64,000 bases of DNA from Nocardia concava NBRC 100430 (GTDB taxonomy: Bacteria; Actinomycetota; Actinomycetes; Mycobacteriales; Mycobacteriaceae), in contig NZ_BAFX01000044.1 in NCBI RefSeq assembly GCF_000308815.1, forward strand, positions 1-64,000, written 5' to 3'. The notes beneath the pieces are model-generated. The model saw only the letters and a list, made by a program, of their open reading frames with translations, was not told the origin of the DNA and ran no database searches. The translations under genes and the position numbers were made by a program. Shown piece after piece: positions 53,492-62,744 of this stretch (its first letter is position 1; each line of letters starts with the position of its first letter).

Positions 53492-54190
53492 ATGGCGGAC
53501 AAGCCCGCGATCGTTCTGGTGCACGGATTTTGGGGTGGTGCGGCCCACTGGGCGAAACTGATCGTGGAATTGCGGCGGCGCGGATATGAGTCGCTGCACG
53601 CGGTGGAGAATCCGCTCACCTCGCTGGCCGAGGATGCCGAGCGGACCCGGAAGATGGTGCGGCAGATCGCCGGACCGGTGCTGCTGGTCGGGCATTCCTA
53701 CGGCGGAGCGGTCATCACCGAGGCCGGTGACCTGCCGAATGTCGAGGGCCTGGTCTACATCGCCGCCTTCGCGCCGGACGCGGGGGAGAGCCTGGCGCAG
53801 ATCACCGAGCAGCTGCCGCCGGCGGACGCGGATGTCATCGCCCCCGATTCGGACGGCTATCTGTGGATCGACCAGGCCAAGTTCCACGGCAGCTTCTGCC
53901 AGGACCTGACCGAGGACGAGGCCCTGGTCATGGCCGTCACCCAGAAGGCCCCGCTCGGCTCGACCTTCGGTGACACGGTCACCAAACCGGCCTGGCGGTC
54001 CAAGCCGTCCTGGTGCCAGGTCTCGACCGAGGACCGAATGATCAACCCCGACAATGAACGCCGCATGGCCGAGCGCATCGGCGCGCGCCGCACGGTCGAG
54101 CTGCCCGCGAGCCACGCCTCCCTGGCGTCACAGCCGGTCGCGATCGCCGATGTGATCGATGCCGCTGTCGCGGACCTCGGATACAACTAG
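53492..54190 (+). CDS. Alpha/beta hydrolase
   Basis: A 232-aa protein. Oxyanion motif VHGFWGGAAHW (16-26), nucleophile elbow GHSYGG, a late acid in VSTEDRMI and catalytic His in LPASHASL. Similar small hydrolases are annotated as esterases of unknown substrate. ATG at 53492 has GAAGGAGA. Probably regulated by the divergent AraC protein. It ends at a strong terminator. Confidence 0.87.
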   Translation: MADKPAIVLVHGFWGGAAHWAKLIVELRRRGYESLHAVENPLTSLAEDAERTRKMVRQIAGPVLLVGHSYGGAVITEAGDLPNVEGLVYIAAFAPDAGESLAQITEQLPPADADVIAPDSDGYLWIDQAKFHGSFCQDLTEDEALVMAVTQKAPLGSTFGDTVTKPAWRSKPSWCQVSTEDRMINPDNERRMAERIGARRTVELPASHASLASQPVAIADVIDAAVADLGYN

Positions 54191-54201
54191 CACCCGCCGA
54201 A

Positions 54202-54245
54202 CCCGCGGCGCATCCTGGAATCGATGCGCCGCGGGATCCTTGACT
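54202..54245 (+). terminator. Intrinsic terminator after alpha/beta hydrolase gene
   Basis: CCCGCGGCGCATC (54202-54214) pairs perfectly with GATGCGCCGCGGG (54223-54235) around an 8-nt loop, followed by ATCCTTGACTTT. Confidence 0.8.
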
Positions 54246-54275
54246 TTCCTTCCGGACCCGCGCATCGTGGAATAG

Positions 54276-54288
54276 TTAGCAAAGCTAA
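54276..54288. promoter_or_regulatory. Inverted repeat upstream of car
   Basis: TTAGC-AAA-GCTAA lies 109 nt before the car ATG, in an AT-rich patch. Such sites suit MarR- or TetR-type regulators; no dedicated regulator gene is adjacent apart from the MerR gene beyond car. Confidence 0.4.
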
Positions 54289-54396
54289 TCGATGGGGACG
54301 AGTCCTGCCGCCCGAACGCTATTCGACGCAGCGATACCGGGTCAGCGGTACAGGGGTGCGGCGACTCGTGCGGGCGAGGATCCAGGGAGGCTCTTG

Positions 54397-57300
54397 ATGG
54401 TCGAGGACGTGCGGGGCGAACTCCAGCGCATTGCCGATCGGCTGGCGCAATCGGAGGTCATGAAGCGTTTCGAGGCGCTGCTCGCCGACGAGCAGATCCG
54501 CGCCGCCATGCCCGTCCCCGAGGTCGCCGAGGCGGCCCGGCGGCCCGGACTCGGGCTCGCGGGAATAGCGGCCGTGCTCATGGAGGGCTACGCGGACCGT
54601 CCGGCCATCGGTGAACGCGCCGCGGAGATCGTGGTCGACGCCGACGGCCGGCGCACGCGCCGCCTGCTGCCCGCCTACGTGACCACCACCTACCGCGACC
54701 TGTGGACCCGTGCCGGGCACATCGCCGCGAGCTGGCAGCACGACGGGCGGAACCCGTTGCGCGCAGGCGATTTCCTCTGCATTCTCGGATTCGCCAGCGG
54801 CGATTTCGCGGCGCTGGAACTCGCAGCCATCCGGCAGGGTCTGGTGACCGTCCCGTTGCAGTCCAGTGCCGCTGCCGCGCAATGGCATTCGATCATCACC
54901 GAAACCGAATCACGCACCCTCGCGGTCAGCCTGGAACTGCTCGCACCCGCGCTCGAGTGCGTGCTGGACGGCACGGCGGTCACCTCGATCGTGGTCTTCG
55001 ACTTCGAACCCGAGGACGACCGACAGGCCGAGGCCTTCGCCGCCGCGCAGCGCCGCCTCGAGGGCACGGGCATCACGCTGGAATCGCTTGCCACCGTGGT
55101 CGATCGGGGCGCGAGGCTCCCGGAGGCCCCGCTGCACGTCCCCGCCGATGAGAACGAGCTCGCCGTACTCATCTACACCTCGGGCAGCACCGGCACCCCC
55201 AAGGGTGCGATGTACCCGCATCGCCTGGCGGCCGGAATGTGGCTGGGCCCCACCGTGATTCCGGCCCCGGTCATGAACTTCTGCTACATGCCGCTGAGCC
55301 ATGTGGCCGGTCGCATGGTGCTCAACGGCACCTTTTCGCGCGGCGGCACCGCGTACTTCGCGGCGTCCAGCGATATGTCCACCCTGTTCGAGGACATCGC
55401 CCTGGTGCGCCCCACCGAGGTGTTCTTCGTGCCCCGTGTGTGCGACATGGTGTACCAGCGCTACCAGAGCGAAACCCAGCGCCGCATCGCCGCCGGGGAG
55501 TCCGCGGAGGACGCCGACCGCATCGTGAAAACCGCACTGCGGGAAGAGTTCCTGGGCGGTCGGATGGCCCGCGTGATGGTGGGCAGCGCACCCATCTCCG
55601 CGGAGATGAAGGAGTTCATGCGCTCGGTGCTGGGCCAGCCGATCATCGACGGCTACGGCTCCACCGAGGCGGGCGGCGGCCTGCTCATCGACAACGAGAT
55701 CCGCCGTCCCCCGGTCATCGACTACAAGCTCGCCGACGTCCCCGAACTCGGCTACTTCTCCACCGACAAGCCGTATCCGCGGGGCGAGTTGGTGGTGAAG
55801 TCGATGCAGCAGATCCCCGGCTACTTCAAGCGTCCCGAGGTGACCGCCGAGATCTTCGACGAGGACGGCTACTACCGCACCGGCGATATCGTCGCCGAGA
55901 TCCGGCCCGACTACCTGGTCTACGTGGACCGCCGCAACAACGTCCTGAAGCTGTCGCAGGGCGAATTCGTGACCGTGGCCAAGCTGGAGGCCGTCTACGC
56001 CACCAGCCCGCTCATCGCCCAGATCTTCGTGCACGGCTCCAGCGAGCGTTCGCATCTGGTGGCCGTGATCGTGCCCACCGATGCCGCCCGCGCGCTCGAG
56101 CCCGCCGAGCGGATCGCGGCCATCACCGAGTCGATGCAGCGGATCGCCAAGGAGAACGGGCTGGAATCCTACGAGATCCCGCGCGCGTTCCTGCTCGAGG
56201 ACGAGCCGTTCACCCAGGACAACGGCCTGCTGTCGGGTATCGGAAAACTGTTGCGGCCCAAGTTCAAAGAGCGCTTCGGTGAGCGGCTGGAGCAGCTCTA
56301 CACCGAGCAGGCGCAGCGTCAGCGCGACGAGCTGGCCGTGCTGCGCCGCGAGGCCGCCGACCGCCCCGTCATCGAGACGGTGTGCCGGGCCGCCCGCGCG
56401 GTGCTCGGCGGCGGCGAGCCGCAGCCCGACGCGCATTTCACCGACCTGGGCGGCGATTCGCTGTCGGCGCTGTCGTTCTCGACCCTGCTGGCCGAGATCT
56501 TCGGCGTCGAGGTGCCCGTCGGCGTCATCGTCAGCCCGGCCAACAACCTGGACCGGCTGGCCGCGCACATCGAGGCCGAACGGGATTCGGGCGGCACCCG
56601 GCCGACGGTGGCAACCATCCACGGCGGCAAAGAGATTCGCGCCACCGACCTCACTCTCGACAAGTTCCTCGACGCCGCGACACTGGCGGCCGCCCCGGCC
56701 CTCCCGCGCGCATCGCAGCCGCCGCGCACCGTCCTGCTGACCGGAGCGAACGGCTATCTCGGCCGCTTCCTGTGCCTGGAATGGCTGCAGCGCCTGGACG
56801 GTACGGACGGCACGCTGATCTGCGTCATTCGCGGCCGCGATGCCGAGACCGCGCGCCGCCGCCTGGACGAGGTCTTCGACAGCGGTGACCCGGAGCTGCT
56901 GCGCCGCTACCGGGAACTGGCCCAGCGTCGCCTACGCGTACTTCCCGGCGACATCGGCGAGCCGAACTTCGGTCTGAGCCAGCAGGATTGGCAGGAACTC
57001 GCCGACACCGTCGACCTCATCGTGCACCCGGCCGCCTTGGTCAACCACGTGCTGCCCTACGGCCAGCTGTTCGGTCCCAATGTCGTCGGCACCGCCGAGG
57101 TGATCCGCCTCGCGCTGACCTCCACCCTCAAGCCCGTCACCTACCTGTCCACGGTCGCCGTTGCCGCGCAGATCGATCCGGCCGTCTTCACCGAAGACGG
57201 CGACATCCGCGAGATCAGCGCCGTGCGCTCGGTCGACGACGGGTACGCCAACGGCTACGGCAACAGCAAGTGGGCCGGTGAGGTCCTGCTGCGCGAGGCG

Positions 57301-57915
57301 CACGACCTGTGCGGGCTGCCCGTCGCGGTGTTCCGTTCGGACATGATCCTGGCGCACAGCGATTTCGCCGGTCAGCTCAACCTGCCCGATATGTTCACCC
57401 GCCTGCTGCTCAGCGTGCTCGCCACCGGTCTGGCCCCGAAGTCCTTCTACGCCTTGGATTCCCACGGCAACCGCCGTCGCGCCCACTACGACGGCCTGCC
57501 CGCCGACTTCACCGCCGCCGCCATCACCGCCCTGGGCGCCCGCGTGACCGAGGGCTTCGAAACCTACGACGTGCTCAACCCGCACGACGACGGCATCTCC
57601 CTGGACGAATTCGTGGACTGGCTCATCGAATCCGGCCACGCCATCGACCGCATCGACGACTACCGGGACTGGTTCACACGCTTCGAGACCGCGCTGCGCA
57701 CCCTGCCCGAACACCAGCGCGGCGCGTCGGTCCAGCCGCTGCTACACGCCTACCGCCGCCCGGGTCTGCCGATCGCGGGCTCGGTGCTCCCGGCCAAGCG
57801 GTTCCAGGCCGCCGTCCAGCAGGCGAAACTGGGCCCGGGCGGCGACATCCCGCACCTGACAAGGGAACTCATCGACAAGTACGTGGCGGACCTGAAGCTG
57901 CGCGGGCTGCTCTAA
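54397..57915 (+). CDS. car: Carboxylic acid reductase
   Basis: A 1172-aa enzyme reducing carboxylic acids to aldehydes with ATP and NADPH. Adenylation domain (about 1-640) with [15 protein letters not shown] near 260; carrier domain with phosphopantetheine Ser688 in GGDSLSALS; reductase domain from about 780 with TGANGYLG and the YxxxK pair Tyr954/Lys958. Length and long identical phrases match the Nocardia iowensis enzyme (1174 aa). ATG 54397 follows AGGGAGG and aligns with it; an upstream ATG at 54292 would add 35 residues. A phosphopantetheinyl transferase is required and is not in the window. Confidence 0.96.
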   Translation: MVEDVRGELQRIADRLAQSEVMKRFEALLADEQIRAAMPVPEVAEAARRPGLGLAGIAAVLMEGYADRPAIGERAAEIVVDADGRRTRRLLPAYVTTTYRDLWTRAGHIAASWQHDGRNPLRAGDFLCILGFASGDFAALELAAIRQGLVTVPLQSSAAAAQWHSIITETESRTLAVSLELLAPALECVLDGTAVTSIVVFDFEPEDDRQAEAFAAAQRRLEGTGITLESLATVVDRGARLPEAPLHVPADENELAVLIYTSGSTGTPKGAMYPHRLAAGMWLGPTVIPAPVMNFCYMPLSHVAGRMVLNGTFSRGGTAYFAASSDMSTLFEDIALVRPTEVFFVPRVCDMVYQRYQSETQRRIAAGESAEDADRIVKTALREEFLGGRMARVMVGSAPISAEMKEFMRSVLGQPIIDGYGSTEAGGGLLIDNEIRRPPVIDYKLADVPELGYFSTDKPYPRGELVVKSMQQIPGYFKRPEVTAEIFDEDGYYRTGDIVAEIRPDYLVYVDRRNNVLKLSQGEFVTVAKLEAVYATSPLIAQIFVHGSSERSHLVAVIVPTDAARALEPAERIAAITESMQRIAKENGLESYEIPRAFLLEDEPFTQDNGLLSGIGKLLRPKFKERFGERLEQLYTEQAQRQRDELAVLRREAADRPVIETVCRAARAVLGGGEPQPDAHFTDLGGDSLSALSFSTLLAEIFGVEVPVGVIVSPANNLDRLAAHIEAERDSGGTRPTVATIHGGKEIRATDLTLDKFLDAATLAAAPALPRASQPPRTVLLTGANGYLGRFLCLEWLQRLDGTDGTLICVIRGRDAETARRRLDEVFDSGDPELLRRYRELAQRRLRVLPGDIGEPNFGLSQQDWQELADTVDLIVHPAALVNHVLPYGQLFGPNVVGTAEVIRLALTSTLKPVTYLSTVAVAAQIDPAVFTEDGDIREISAVRSVDDGYANGYGNSKWAGEVLLREAHDLCGLPVAVFRSDMILAHSDFAGQLNLPDMFTRLLLSVLATGLAPKSFYALDSHGNRRRAHYDGLPADFTAAAITALGARVTEGFETYDVLNPHDDGISLDEFVDWLIESGHAIDRIDDYRDWFTRFETALRTLPEHQRGASVQPLLHAYRRPGLPIAGSVLPAKRFQAAVQQAKLGPGGDIPHLTRELIDKYVADLKLRGLL

Positions 57916-58625
57916 GCTTCGCGCAACCGCAGGTAGTGGCCGAGCCGTCCGGCCGCGTCGAGCATGGCCAGGCTCCGCGCGGTCAGCCGGGCGCTCCACT
58001 CCTCCAGGGCGCGGGCGAGGGATTCGGTGCCACCGGCGGCACGCACCTGGTCGATCACGGTGGCGATGCGGTCCAGCGGATAGCCACCGCGCCGCAGCAG
58101 GTGGGCGAGTTCGGCATCGCGGACGTCGGGCGCGGTGTAGCGGCGGTATCCGGTGCCGGATTCCCTTGCCGGAACCAGGATTCCGACCCGCTCCCACTTG
58201 CGCAGCGTCGCCGCGGTGACGCCGAGGCGGTGGGCCAGTTCGCCGATGGTGCGGTCCTGCGTATCGGCAGCCGGTTCCGTGGTGTCCCCGGCCTCGGCGG
58301 TCAGATGCCGTACCGCCCGCCGCACACTGTCGAGGGTGTCGCGATCCTGCAATGACTGCTGGTGACCCCGGTCGATGATCACCAGTGCGGTGTCGAGTTC
58401 GTCCTCGTGGATCGCGGTCATGATGCGGCCGCCCACCGCGTGCCCGTAGGCGCGGACCAGCGCGAGATACGCGTCGAGGGCCGCCGCGTGCAACTCGGTG
58501 TAGATCCGGTAGCCGCTGGCCGTGCGTTCGGCGGGCGGCAGGAACCCGTCCTGCTCGTAATTCCGCACAGCCTGGGTCGACAGGCCATGCTCGCGCGCCA
58601 GATCGGAGGGTCGCAGGTTGTCCAT
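57912..58625 (-). CDS. Regulator with two MerR-type DNA-binding domains (TioE-like)
   Basis: A 237-aa protein with two MerR helix-turn-helix units: residues 5-45 ([39 protein letters not shown]) and 126-165 ([38 protein letters not shown]). Ordinary MerR proteins have one and dimerise, so this chain may act as an intramolecular dimer. This resembles TioE-type regulators. It is divergent from the erythromycin-esterase homologue and converges on car, sharing the stop-codon bases CTAA. Confidence 0.87.
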   Translation of the reverse strand: MDNLRPSDLAREHGLSTQAVRNYEQDGFLPPAERTASGYRIYTELHAAALDAYLALVRAYGHAVGGRIMTAIHEDELDTALVIIDRGHQQSLQDRDTLDSVRRAVRHLTAEAGDTTEPAADTQDRTIGELAHRLGVTAATLRKWERVGILVPARESGTGYRRYTAPDVRDAELAHLLRRGGYPLDRIATVIDQVRAAGGTESLARALEEWSARLTARSLAMLDAAGRLGHYLRLREA

Positions 58626-58682
58626 CGGTTTGAGACTTTACCCGGCCTACAACACCTGTTTAATGGACGGATCTTTGACCAA

Positions 58683-58710
58683 GTATCAACCGACGTTTCA
58701 ACGATACGAT
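58683..58710 (+). promoter_or_regulatory. Leaderless promoter and half-site repeat of esterase gene
   Basis: TACGAT (58705-58710) ends 8 nt before the ATG at 58719 and no ribosome-binding site exists. GTATC (58683-58687) and GATAC (58703-58707) flank the region as inverted half-sites. MerR-type control by the divergent gene is inferred. Confidence 0.35.
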
Positions 58711-58718
58711 TCATATAC

Positions 58719-59879
58719 ATGACTCAGGACATTCGAGACTTCGTACCCGCCTCATGTGAACTGCTCGGACTCGGTGAGCCCACCCACCGCGAACCCGCCT
58801 TCGGTTGGATCCGCAACGAACTCCTGCCCCCACTGGTCGAGCACGGCTTCCGCTCCATCGCCCTGGAGATCGACCGCGTGGCCGCCATGACCGTGAACGA
58901 CTACGTCCTGGGCGACCCAGGCGTGCTGGAAGACGTGGTGCGAGAAGGCTTCTCACACGAATGGGGCGAACTCGAATTCAATCGCCGCCTGGTGCAATGG
59001 CTCCGCGACCACAACAACACCCACCTGCCCGCGGACCGCGTCACCTTCCACGGCTTCGACGCCCCGACCGAGAACTACAGCGCCCCAAGCCCACGCACCT
59101 ACCTCGAATACGCCCGCGACTACCTGGGTCTCGACCTCGATGTGGCGGGCCTCGCCGGCGACGATCACCGCTGGAGCCGCCAGGAATCGGTCCTGGATCC
59201 GGCCATGTCCCCGGGCGCGACCCCCGAGGCGAAGCAACTGCGCGCCCTCGGCGAGGACATGCTGTTCGCGCTCTACCGCCGCGCCCCCGAACTGGTCGCC
59301 GCCACCTCCCGCGCCGAATGGTTCCGCGCCGAAACACATCTCACCGGCGGTCTCGCACTGCTGCGCTACCACGCCCAATGCGCCGAACCGCTCCCGCAGC
59401 ACGAGCGCCTGACCCCGCTCATCCTCGCCCGCGACACCATCATGGCCCAGAACCTGCTGGCCATCCGCCGCCTCGAGGCCGATCGCGGACCGACCCTGGT
59501 CTTCTCCCACAACCTGCACCTGCAGCCGGGCCGGACCAGCATGCCCGTGGCGGATCAGGACCACAGCTGGTCCAACGCGGGCGCGATCATCGACGCGCTG
59601 GGCGTCATCGACTACACCTTCATCGCCGGAAGTCTCGGCCGCAGTGCGTCTTTCGAGCTCGAGGCGCCTGAGTCGGACACCTACGAAGGTCTGTTGGACG
59701 CCCACACCGCCACCTGGGGCTTCAGTCCCGCCGCCCCCATCACCGCCGGACGCCAGCGCGCGGATGTCATGCCGCACGGCCATTTCCCGCTGACCCTCGA
59801 CCTGCTCGCCCGCGCGGACGCGGTGCTGCACATCGGCGACGGATCAGCGTGCCGCCGGGATTTCGAGCCCGTGCTGTAG
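58719..59879 (+). CDS. Erythromycin-esterase-family protein
   Basis: A 386-aa protein. The family catalytic motif GEPTHREPAF supplies Glu20 and His23, and HNLHLQPGR carries a second conserved His pair. The EreA/EreB family hydrolyses macrolide lactones, but many members have other, unknown esterase-like roles, so macrolide resistance is only possible. The 3' end overlaps the convergent TetR gene by 36 nt. Confidence 0.85.
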   Translation: MTQDIRDFVPASCELLGLGEPTHREPAFGWIRNELLPPLVEHGFRSIALEIDRVAAMTVNDYVLGDPGVLEDVVREGFSHEWGELEFNRRLVQWLRDHNNTHLPADRVTFHGFDAPTENYSAPSPRTYLEYARDYLGLDLDVAGLAGDDHRWSRQESVLDPAMSPGATPEAKQLRALGEDMLFALYRRAPELVAATSRAEWFRAETHLTGGLALLRYHAQCAEPLPQHERLTPLILARDTIMAQNLLAIRRLEADRGPTLVFSHNLHLQPGRTSMPVADQDHSWSNAGAIIDALGVIDYTFIAGSLGRSASFELEAPESDTYEGLLDAHTATWGFSPAAPITAGRQRADVMPHGHFPLTLDLLARADAVLHIGDGSACRRDFEPVL

Positions 59880-60473
59880 CGCCGCGACAGTACTGTCCAG
59901 AATCTCGTAGAGGTGGCGCACCGACGGATCCGGTTGTGCCACCCAATGATCGAGCCCCACCCCGAATGCCGAAAAGCAGGTGGTGGCCGCGAGTTTCGCC
60001 CGCAGGTCGTCCTCGGGCAGTCCGGCCCGCAGCGCGAAGTTGCGGGCCAGGGCGTCGCGGCGGCCGAAGGTGCCGGTGAAATTCTCCTGGCGCAGTTGCG
60101 GATTGGTGATCAGCACCAGGCGGGCGCGCCGCGCCGTGTCCGCCTGGCGGCGGCGCAGCTCGGCCTGGCTGTCGTCGAGCAGGAAATCACGCAGCGCCGC
60201 GCGCAGCGCGACGAAGACCGCCTCCTGCGGCGGGCGGCGGTCCAGCGCGGCCAGCAGATGCGCCATGACGTCCTCCTCATGGCTGAAGACCACGGCCGTC
60301 TTGGAGGGGAAATGCCGGTGGAAGGTGCGGCGGGAGACGTGGGCGGCGTCGGCGATCTCCTGCACGGTGGTCTGCTCGAAGCCGCGGCGCTCGAACAGCA
60401 CCAGCGCGGCGTCGATCAATTCGCGCCGCACCCTGGCCTTCTCGCGTTCGCGCAACCCGGTCGGTGCCGTCAT
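59844..60473 (-). CDS. TetR-family repressor
   Basis: A 209-aa protein with helix-turn-helix ALVLFERRGFEQTTVQEIADAAHVSRRTFHRHFPSKTAVV and a helical C-terminal domain. ATG at 60473 has AAAGGGCGG upstream. The divergent lipase gene begins at 60608 and two near-identical palindromes lie between, so autoregulation and lipase control are likely. Confidence 0.9.
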   Translation of the reverse strand: MTAPTGLREREKARVRRELIDAALVLFERRGFEQTTVQEIADAAHVSRRTFHRHFPSKTAVVFSHEEDVMAHLLAALDRRPPQEAVFVALRAALRDFLLDDSQAELRRRQADTARRARLVLITNPQLRQENFTGTFGRRDALARNFALRAGLPEDDLRAKLAATTCFSAFGVGLDHWVAQPDPSVRHLYEILDSTVAALQHGLEIPAAR

Positions 60474-60506
60474 TCCGCCCTTTCCTCGTCGTGTCGCCCA
60501 CCCCTG

Positions 60507-60562
60507 GTGTCTCAATGTGACACTTCACAGGATAGTCTGGCCAAAGTGTCTCACTGTGACAC
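60507..60562. promoter_or_regulatory. Two copies of a TetR operator
   Basis: GTGTCTCANTGTGACAC occurs at 60507-60523 (N=A) and 60546-60562 (N=C), 16 of 17 bases identical, each an imperfect palindrome with arms GTGTC/GACAC. Centres are 39 bp apart. The adjacent TetR protein is the obvious candidate ligand. Confidence 0.75.
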
Positions 60563-60607
60563 CAAGACAGTGGCATCGAACTGGCATGGATACGAGAGGA
60601 CTCTCCG

Positions 60608-61747
60608 ATGACGCGACGCACCGTGATCACCATGATCTCGGCGGCACTGCTGGCCACCGGTCCGCTGGCCGCCACCGCCGTGGCCGACCCGCCCGCCAGC
60701 TCCGAGGGCGCGACCCCGGGCACCGTCATCGGCAACGAGGCCCTGCCGCAGAACTTCTGGCTCGACGGCGCGGGCTCGGCCCGCAAGCTCACCTACTGGA
60801 CCCGCGACTCCGCCGATCAGCCCGCACTGTCCACCGGCGTCGTGTTCATCCCGGCCGGGACCCCGCCGCCCGGCGGCTGGCCGGTGCTGTCGTGGGAGCA
60901 CGGCACCGTCGGCATCGGCGACGACTGCGCGCCCTCGGTCGCGGGCCGCTCCGACCGCGACATGGGCTTCCTCGCCACCTGGCTGAAGCAGGGCTACGCC
61001 ATCGTCGCCACCGACTACATCGGCCTGGGCACCCCCGGAACGCACGCCTACCTCGACGGCCGCGCCGAGGCCCACGCCGCCATCGACATGGTTCGCGCGG
61101 CGCACGCCGTCGACGACTCGCTTGCCCAGAAGTGGGTGGCCATCGGCCAGTCCCAGGGCGGCGGTGCAACGGTTTTCACCGCCTCGCTCGCGACTCGCTA
61201 TGCGCCCGAACTGGATTACCGCGGCGCGGTGGCCACCGGCCCGGCCTCCAATATCGTCGAGGCCGCGACCCTGATCGGCCCGAACACCCCGGCCGTCGGC
61301 TCTTCGCACATCACCGCCTACGCCACCTATGTGTTCAACGGGCTGAAAGCGGCGCGCCCCGACTTCGATCTGGACAGCTACCTCACCCCGCTCGGCAAAC
61401 AGCTGGTGACCGCCGGGCAGACCCTCTGCTTCAGCCCGATGGCCGAACGCGCCGAGGGCATTTCGCTCAACCAGCTGGTGTCCCGACCGCTGTCGGAGGG
61501 CGATTTCGTGCCCGTCGCGCACTCGGTCATGGATGTGCCGCTCACCGGCTACGACCGGCCGCTGTTCATCGGCCAGGGCACCAACGACACCGATGTCCCC
61601 GCGCCGCTGACCGCCAAGCTGGTGGCCGATATGGCCGCCGCCGGAACCCATCCCGAGGTGCACGTGTACCCGGGGAAGGATCACAGCGGCGCCATGCTCG
61701 CCTCGCTGGCGGACAGCGTGCCGTTCGTGGCCCGACTATTCGCCTGA
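60608..61747 (+). CDS. Secreted lipase (LIP family)
   Basis: A 379-aa protein with signal peptide to about residue 26 (LLATGPLAATAVADP) and an alpha/beta hydrolase fold of the secretory lipase type: oxyanion region SWEHGTVGIGDDCAPS, nucleophile Ser182 in GQSQGGG, acid near GTNDTDVP and His in GKDHSGAM. Mycolata encode several such lipases. Regulation by the divergent TetR through the two operators is inferred. The stop is 3 nt from the convergent VOC stop. Confidence 0.9.
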   Translation: MTRRTVITMISAALLATGPLAATAVADPPASSEGATPGTVIGNEALPQNFWLDGAGSARKLTYWTRDSADQPALSTGVVFIPAGTPPPGGWPVLSWEHGTVGIGDDCAPSVAGRSDRDMGFLATWLKQGYAIVATDYIGLGTPGTHAYLDGRAEAHAAIDMVRAAHAVDDSLAQKWVAIGQSQGGGATVFTASLATRYAPELDYRGAVATGPASNIVEAATLIGPNTPAVGSSHITAYATYVFNGLKAARPDFDLDSYLTPLGKQLVTAGQTLCFSPMAERAEGISLNQLVSRPLSEGDFVPVAHSVMDVPLTGYDRPLFIGQGTNDTDVPAPLTAKLVADMAAAGTHPEVHVYPGKDHSGAMLASLADSVPFVARLFA

Positions 61748-61750
61748 CAC

Positions 61751-62533
61751 TCAGCCGATGGTGACCGTGGTGTCGATCAATCCGAAGATCTCGCCCTGCG
61801 GTCCCGACACGATGCCCATGCGGCCGAAGGGGCTGTCGTCCGGACCCATGAGGACGGTCGCGCCGAGCTCCTTCGCCTGCTCCAGCGCGGCGTCGGTGCC
61901 CGCGACCTGGAACCAGGTCAGCCAGTAGTTGGCATCGCCGCCGGGCCGGCCCGTGGTGTCGGCCATGCCGCCCATGGGCCGGCCCTGCGGGTCGTTGAAG
62001 GTGGAGTAGATCATCTGCTCGTTGCCGATCTCGTCGTACGACCAGCCGAAGACCTGCTTGTAGAACTCCTGCGACGGCACGTATCCGTTGGTGTGCAGGT
62101 CGTTCCAGCAGTACGCGCCCGGCTCGTTGTAGATGCCCGCGCCGGTGTGCGCCTTGGCTTCCCACACGCCGAACACCGCGCCCGCCGGATCCGCGGCGAT
62201 GAACATGCGGCCGACATCCATGACGTCGAAGGGCGGCATGAACACCGCGCCGCCCGCCGCCTGCACCGCGCCCGCGACGGCGTCGGCATTGTCGGCGGCG
62301 AAGTAGGTGGTCCACACCGAGGGCATGGCCACCTCACCCATCTTGGGTCCGATGCCCGCGGCGGGTCGGCCGTCGAGCATGGCGATCATGTAGCCGCCCG
62401 CTTCGGGCGGGCTGTCGAGGACGTCCCAGCCCAGCAGCCGGGAGTAGAAGCCCCGCGCGGCGGCGGGATCGTCGACCGAGCAGTCGACCCAACACGGAGT
62501 TCCTTGCGGCCAGGGCTTGTCGGTTGTCGGCAT
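61751..62533 (-). CDS. Double-domain VOC protein
   Basis: A 260-aa protein with two VOC modules: PCWVDCSVDDPAAARGFYSRLLGWDV (about 14-39) and YCWNDLHTNGYVPSQEFYKQVFGWSYD (about 145-171), each closing with a DPAGAVFG or GPQGEIFG strand. This is the layout of hydroxylase or glyoxalase-like mycobacterial proteins. GGGAGGA precedes the ATG. Substrate unknown. Confidence 0.87.
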   Translation of the reverse strand: MPTTDKPWPQGTPCWVDCSVDDPAAARGFYSRLLGWDVLDSPPEAGGYMIAMLDGRPAAGIGPKMGEVAMPSVWTTYFAADNADAVAGAVQAAGGAVFMPPFDVMDVGRMFIAADPAGAVFGVWEAKAHTGAGIYNEPGAYCWNDLHTNGYVPSQEFYKQVFGWSYDEIGNEQMIYSTFNDPQGRPMGGMADTTGRPGGDANYWLTWFQVAGTDAALEQAKELGATVLMGPDDSPFGRMGIVSGPQGEIFGLIDTTVTIG

Positions 62534-62620
62534 GAATCCTCCCGGGAACGGTCGGTGCGGCCTGTCGGACGGGCAGGCACATGGTCAGCTAACCACTCTT
62601 CCGGGCAATCCGGACTTGTA

Positions 62621-62638
62621 ATACCGACTGGTCGTAAA
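62621..62638. promoter_or_regulatory. Operator-like repeat between VOC and decarboxylase genes
   Basis: ATACCGACTGGTCGTAAA contains perfect CGAC/GTCG half-sites separated by 2 bp within a near-palindrome, a common TetR-type arrangement. It is about 88 bp upstream of either gene start. Confidence 0.4.
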
Positions 62639-62744
62639 TTGATATCGAACTTTCTGTAGGGTGCCCGAAGCTCCGTTCGAACTGCTGTCTTTGCCCGAAT
62701 CGTCTTTCCGTCGATCGATGTCCAGCCGGCACGAGGGAGTCGAA

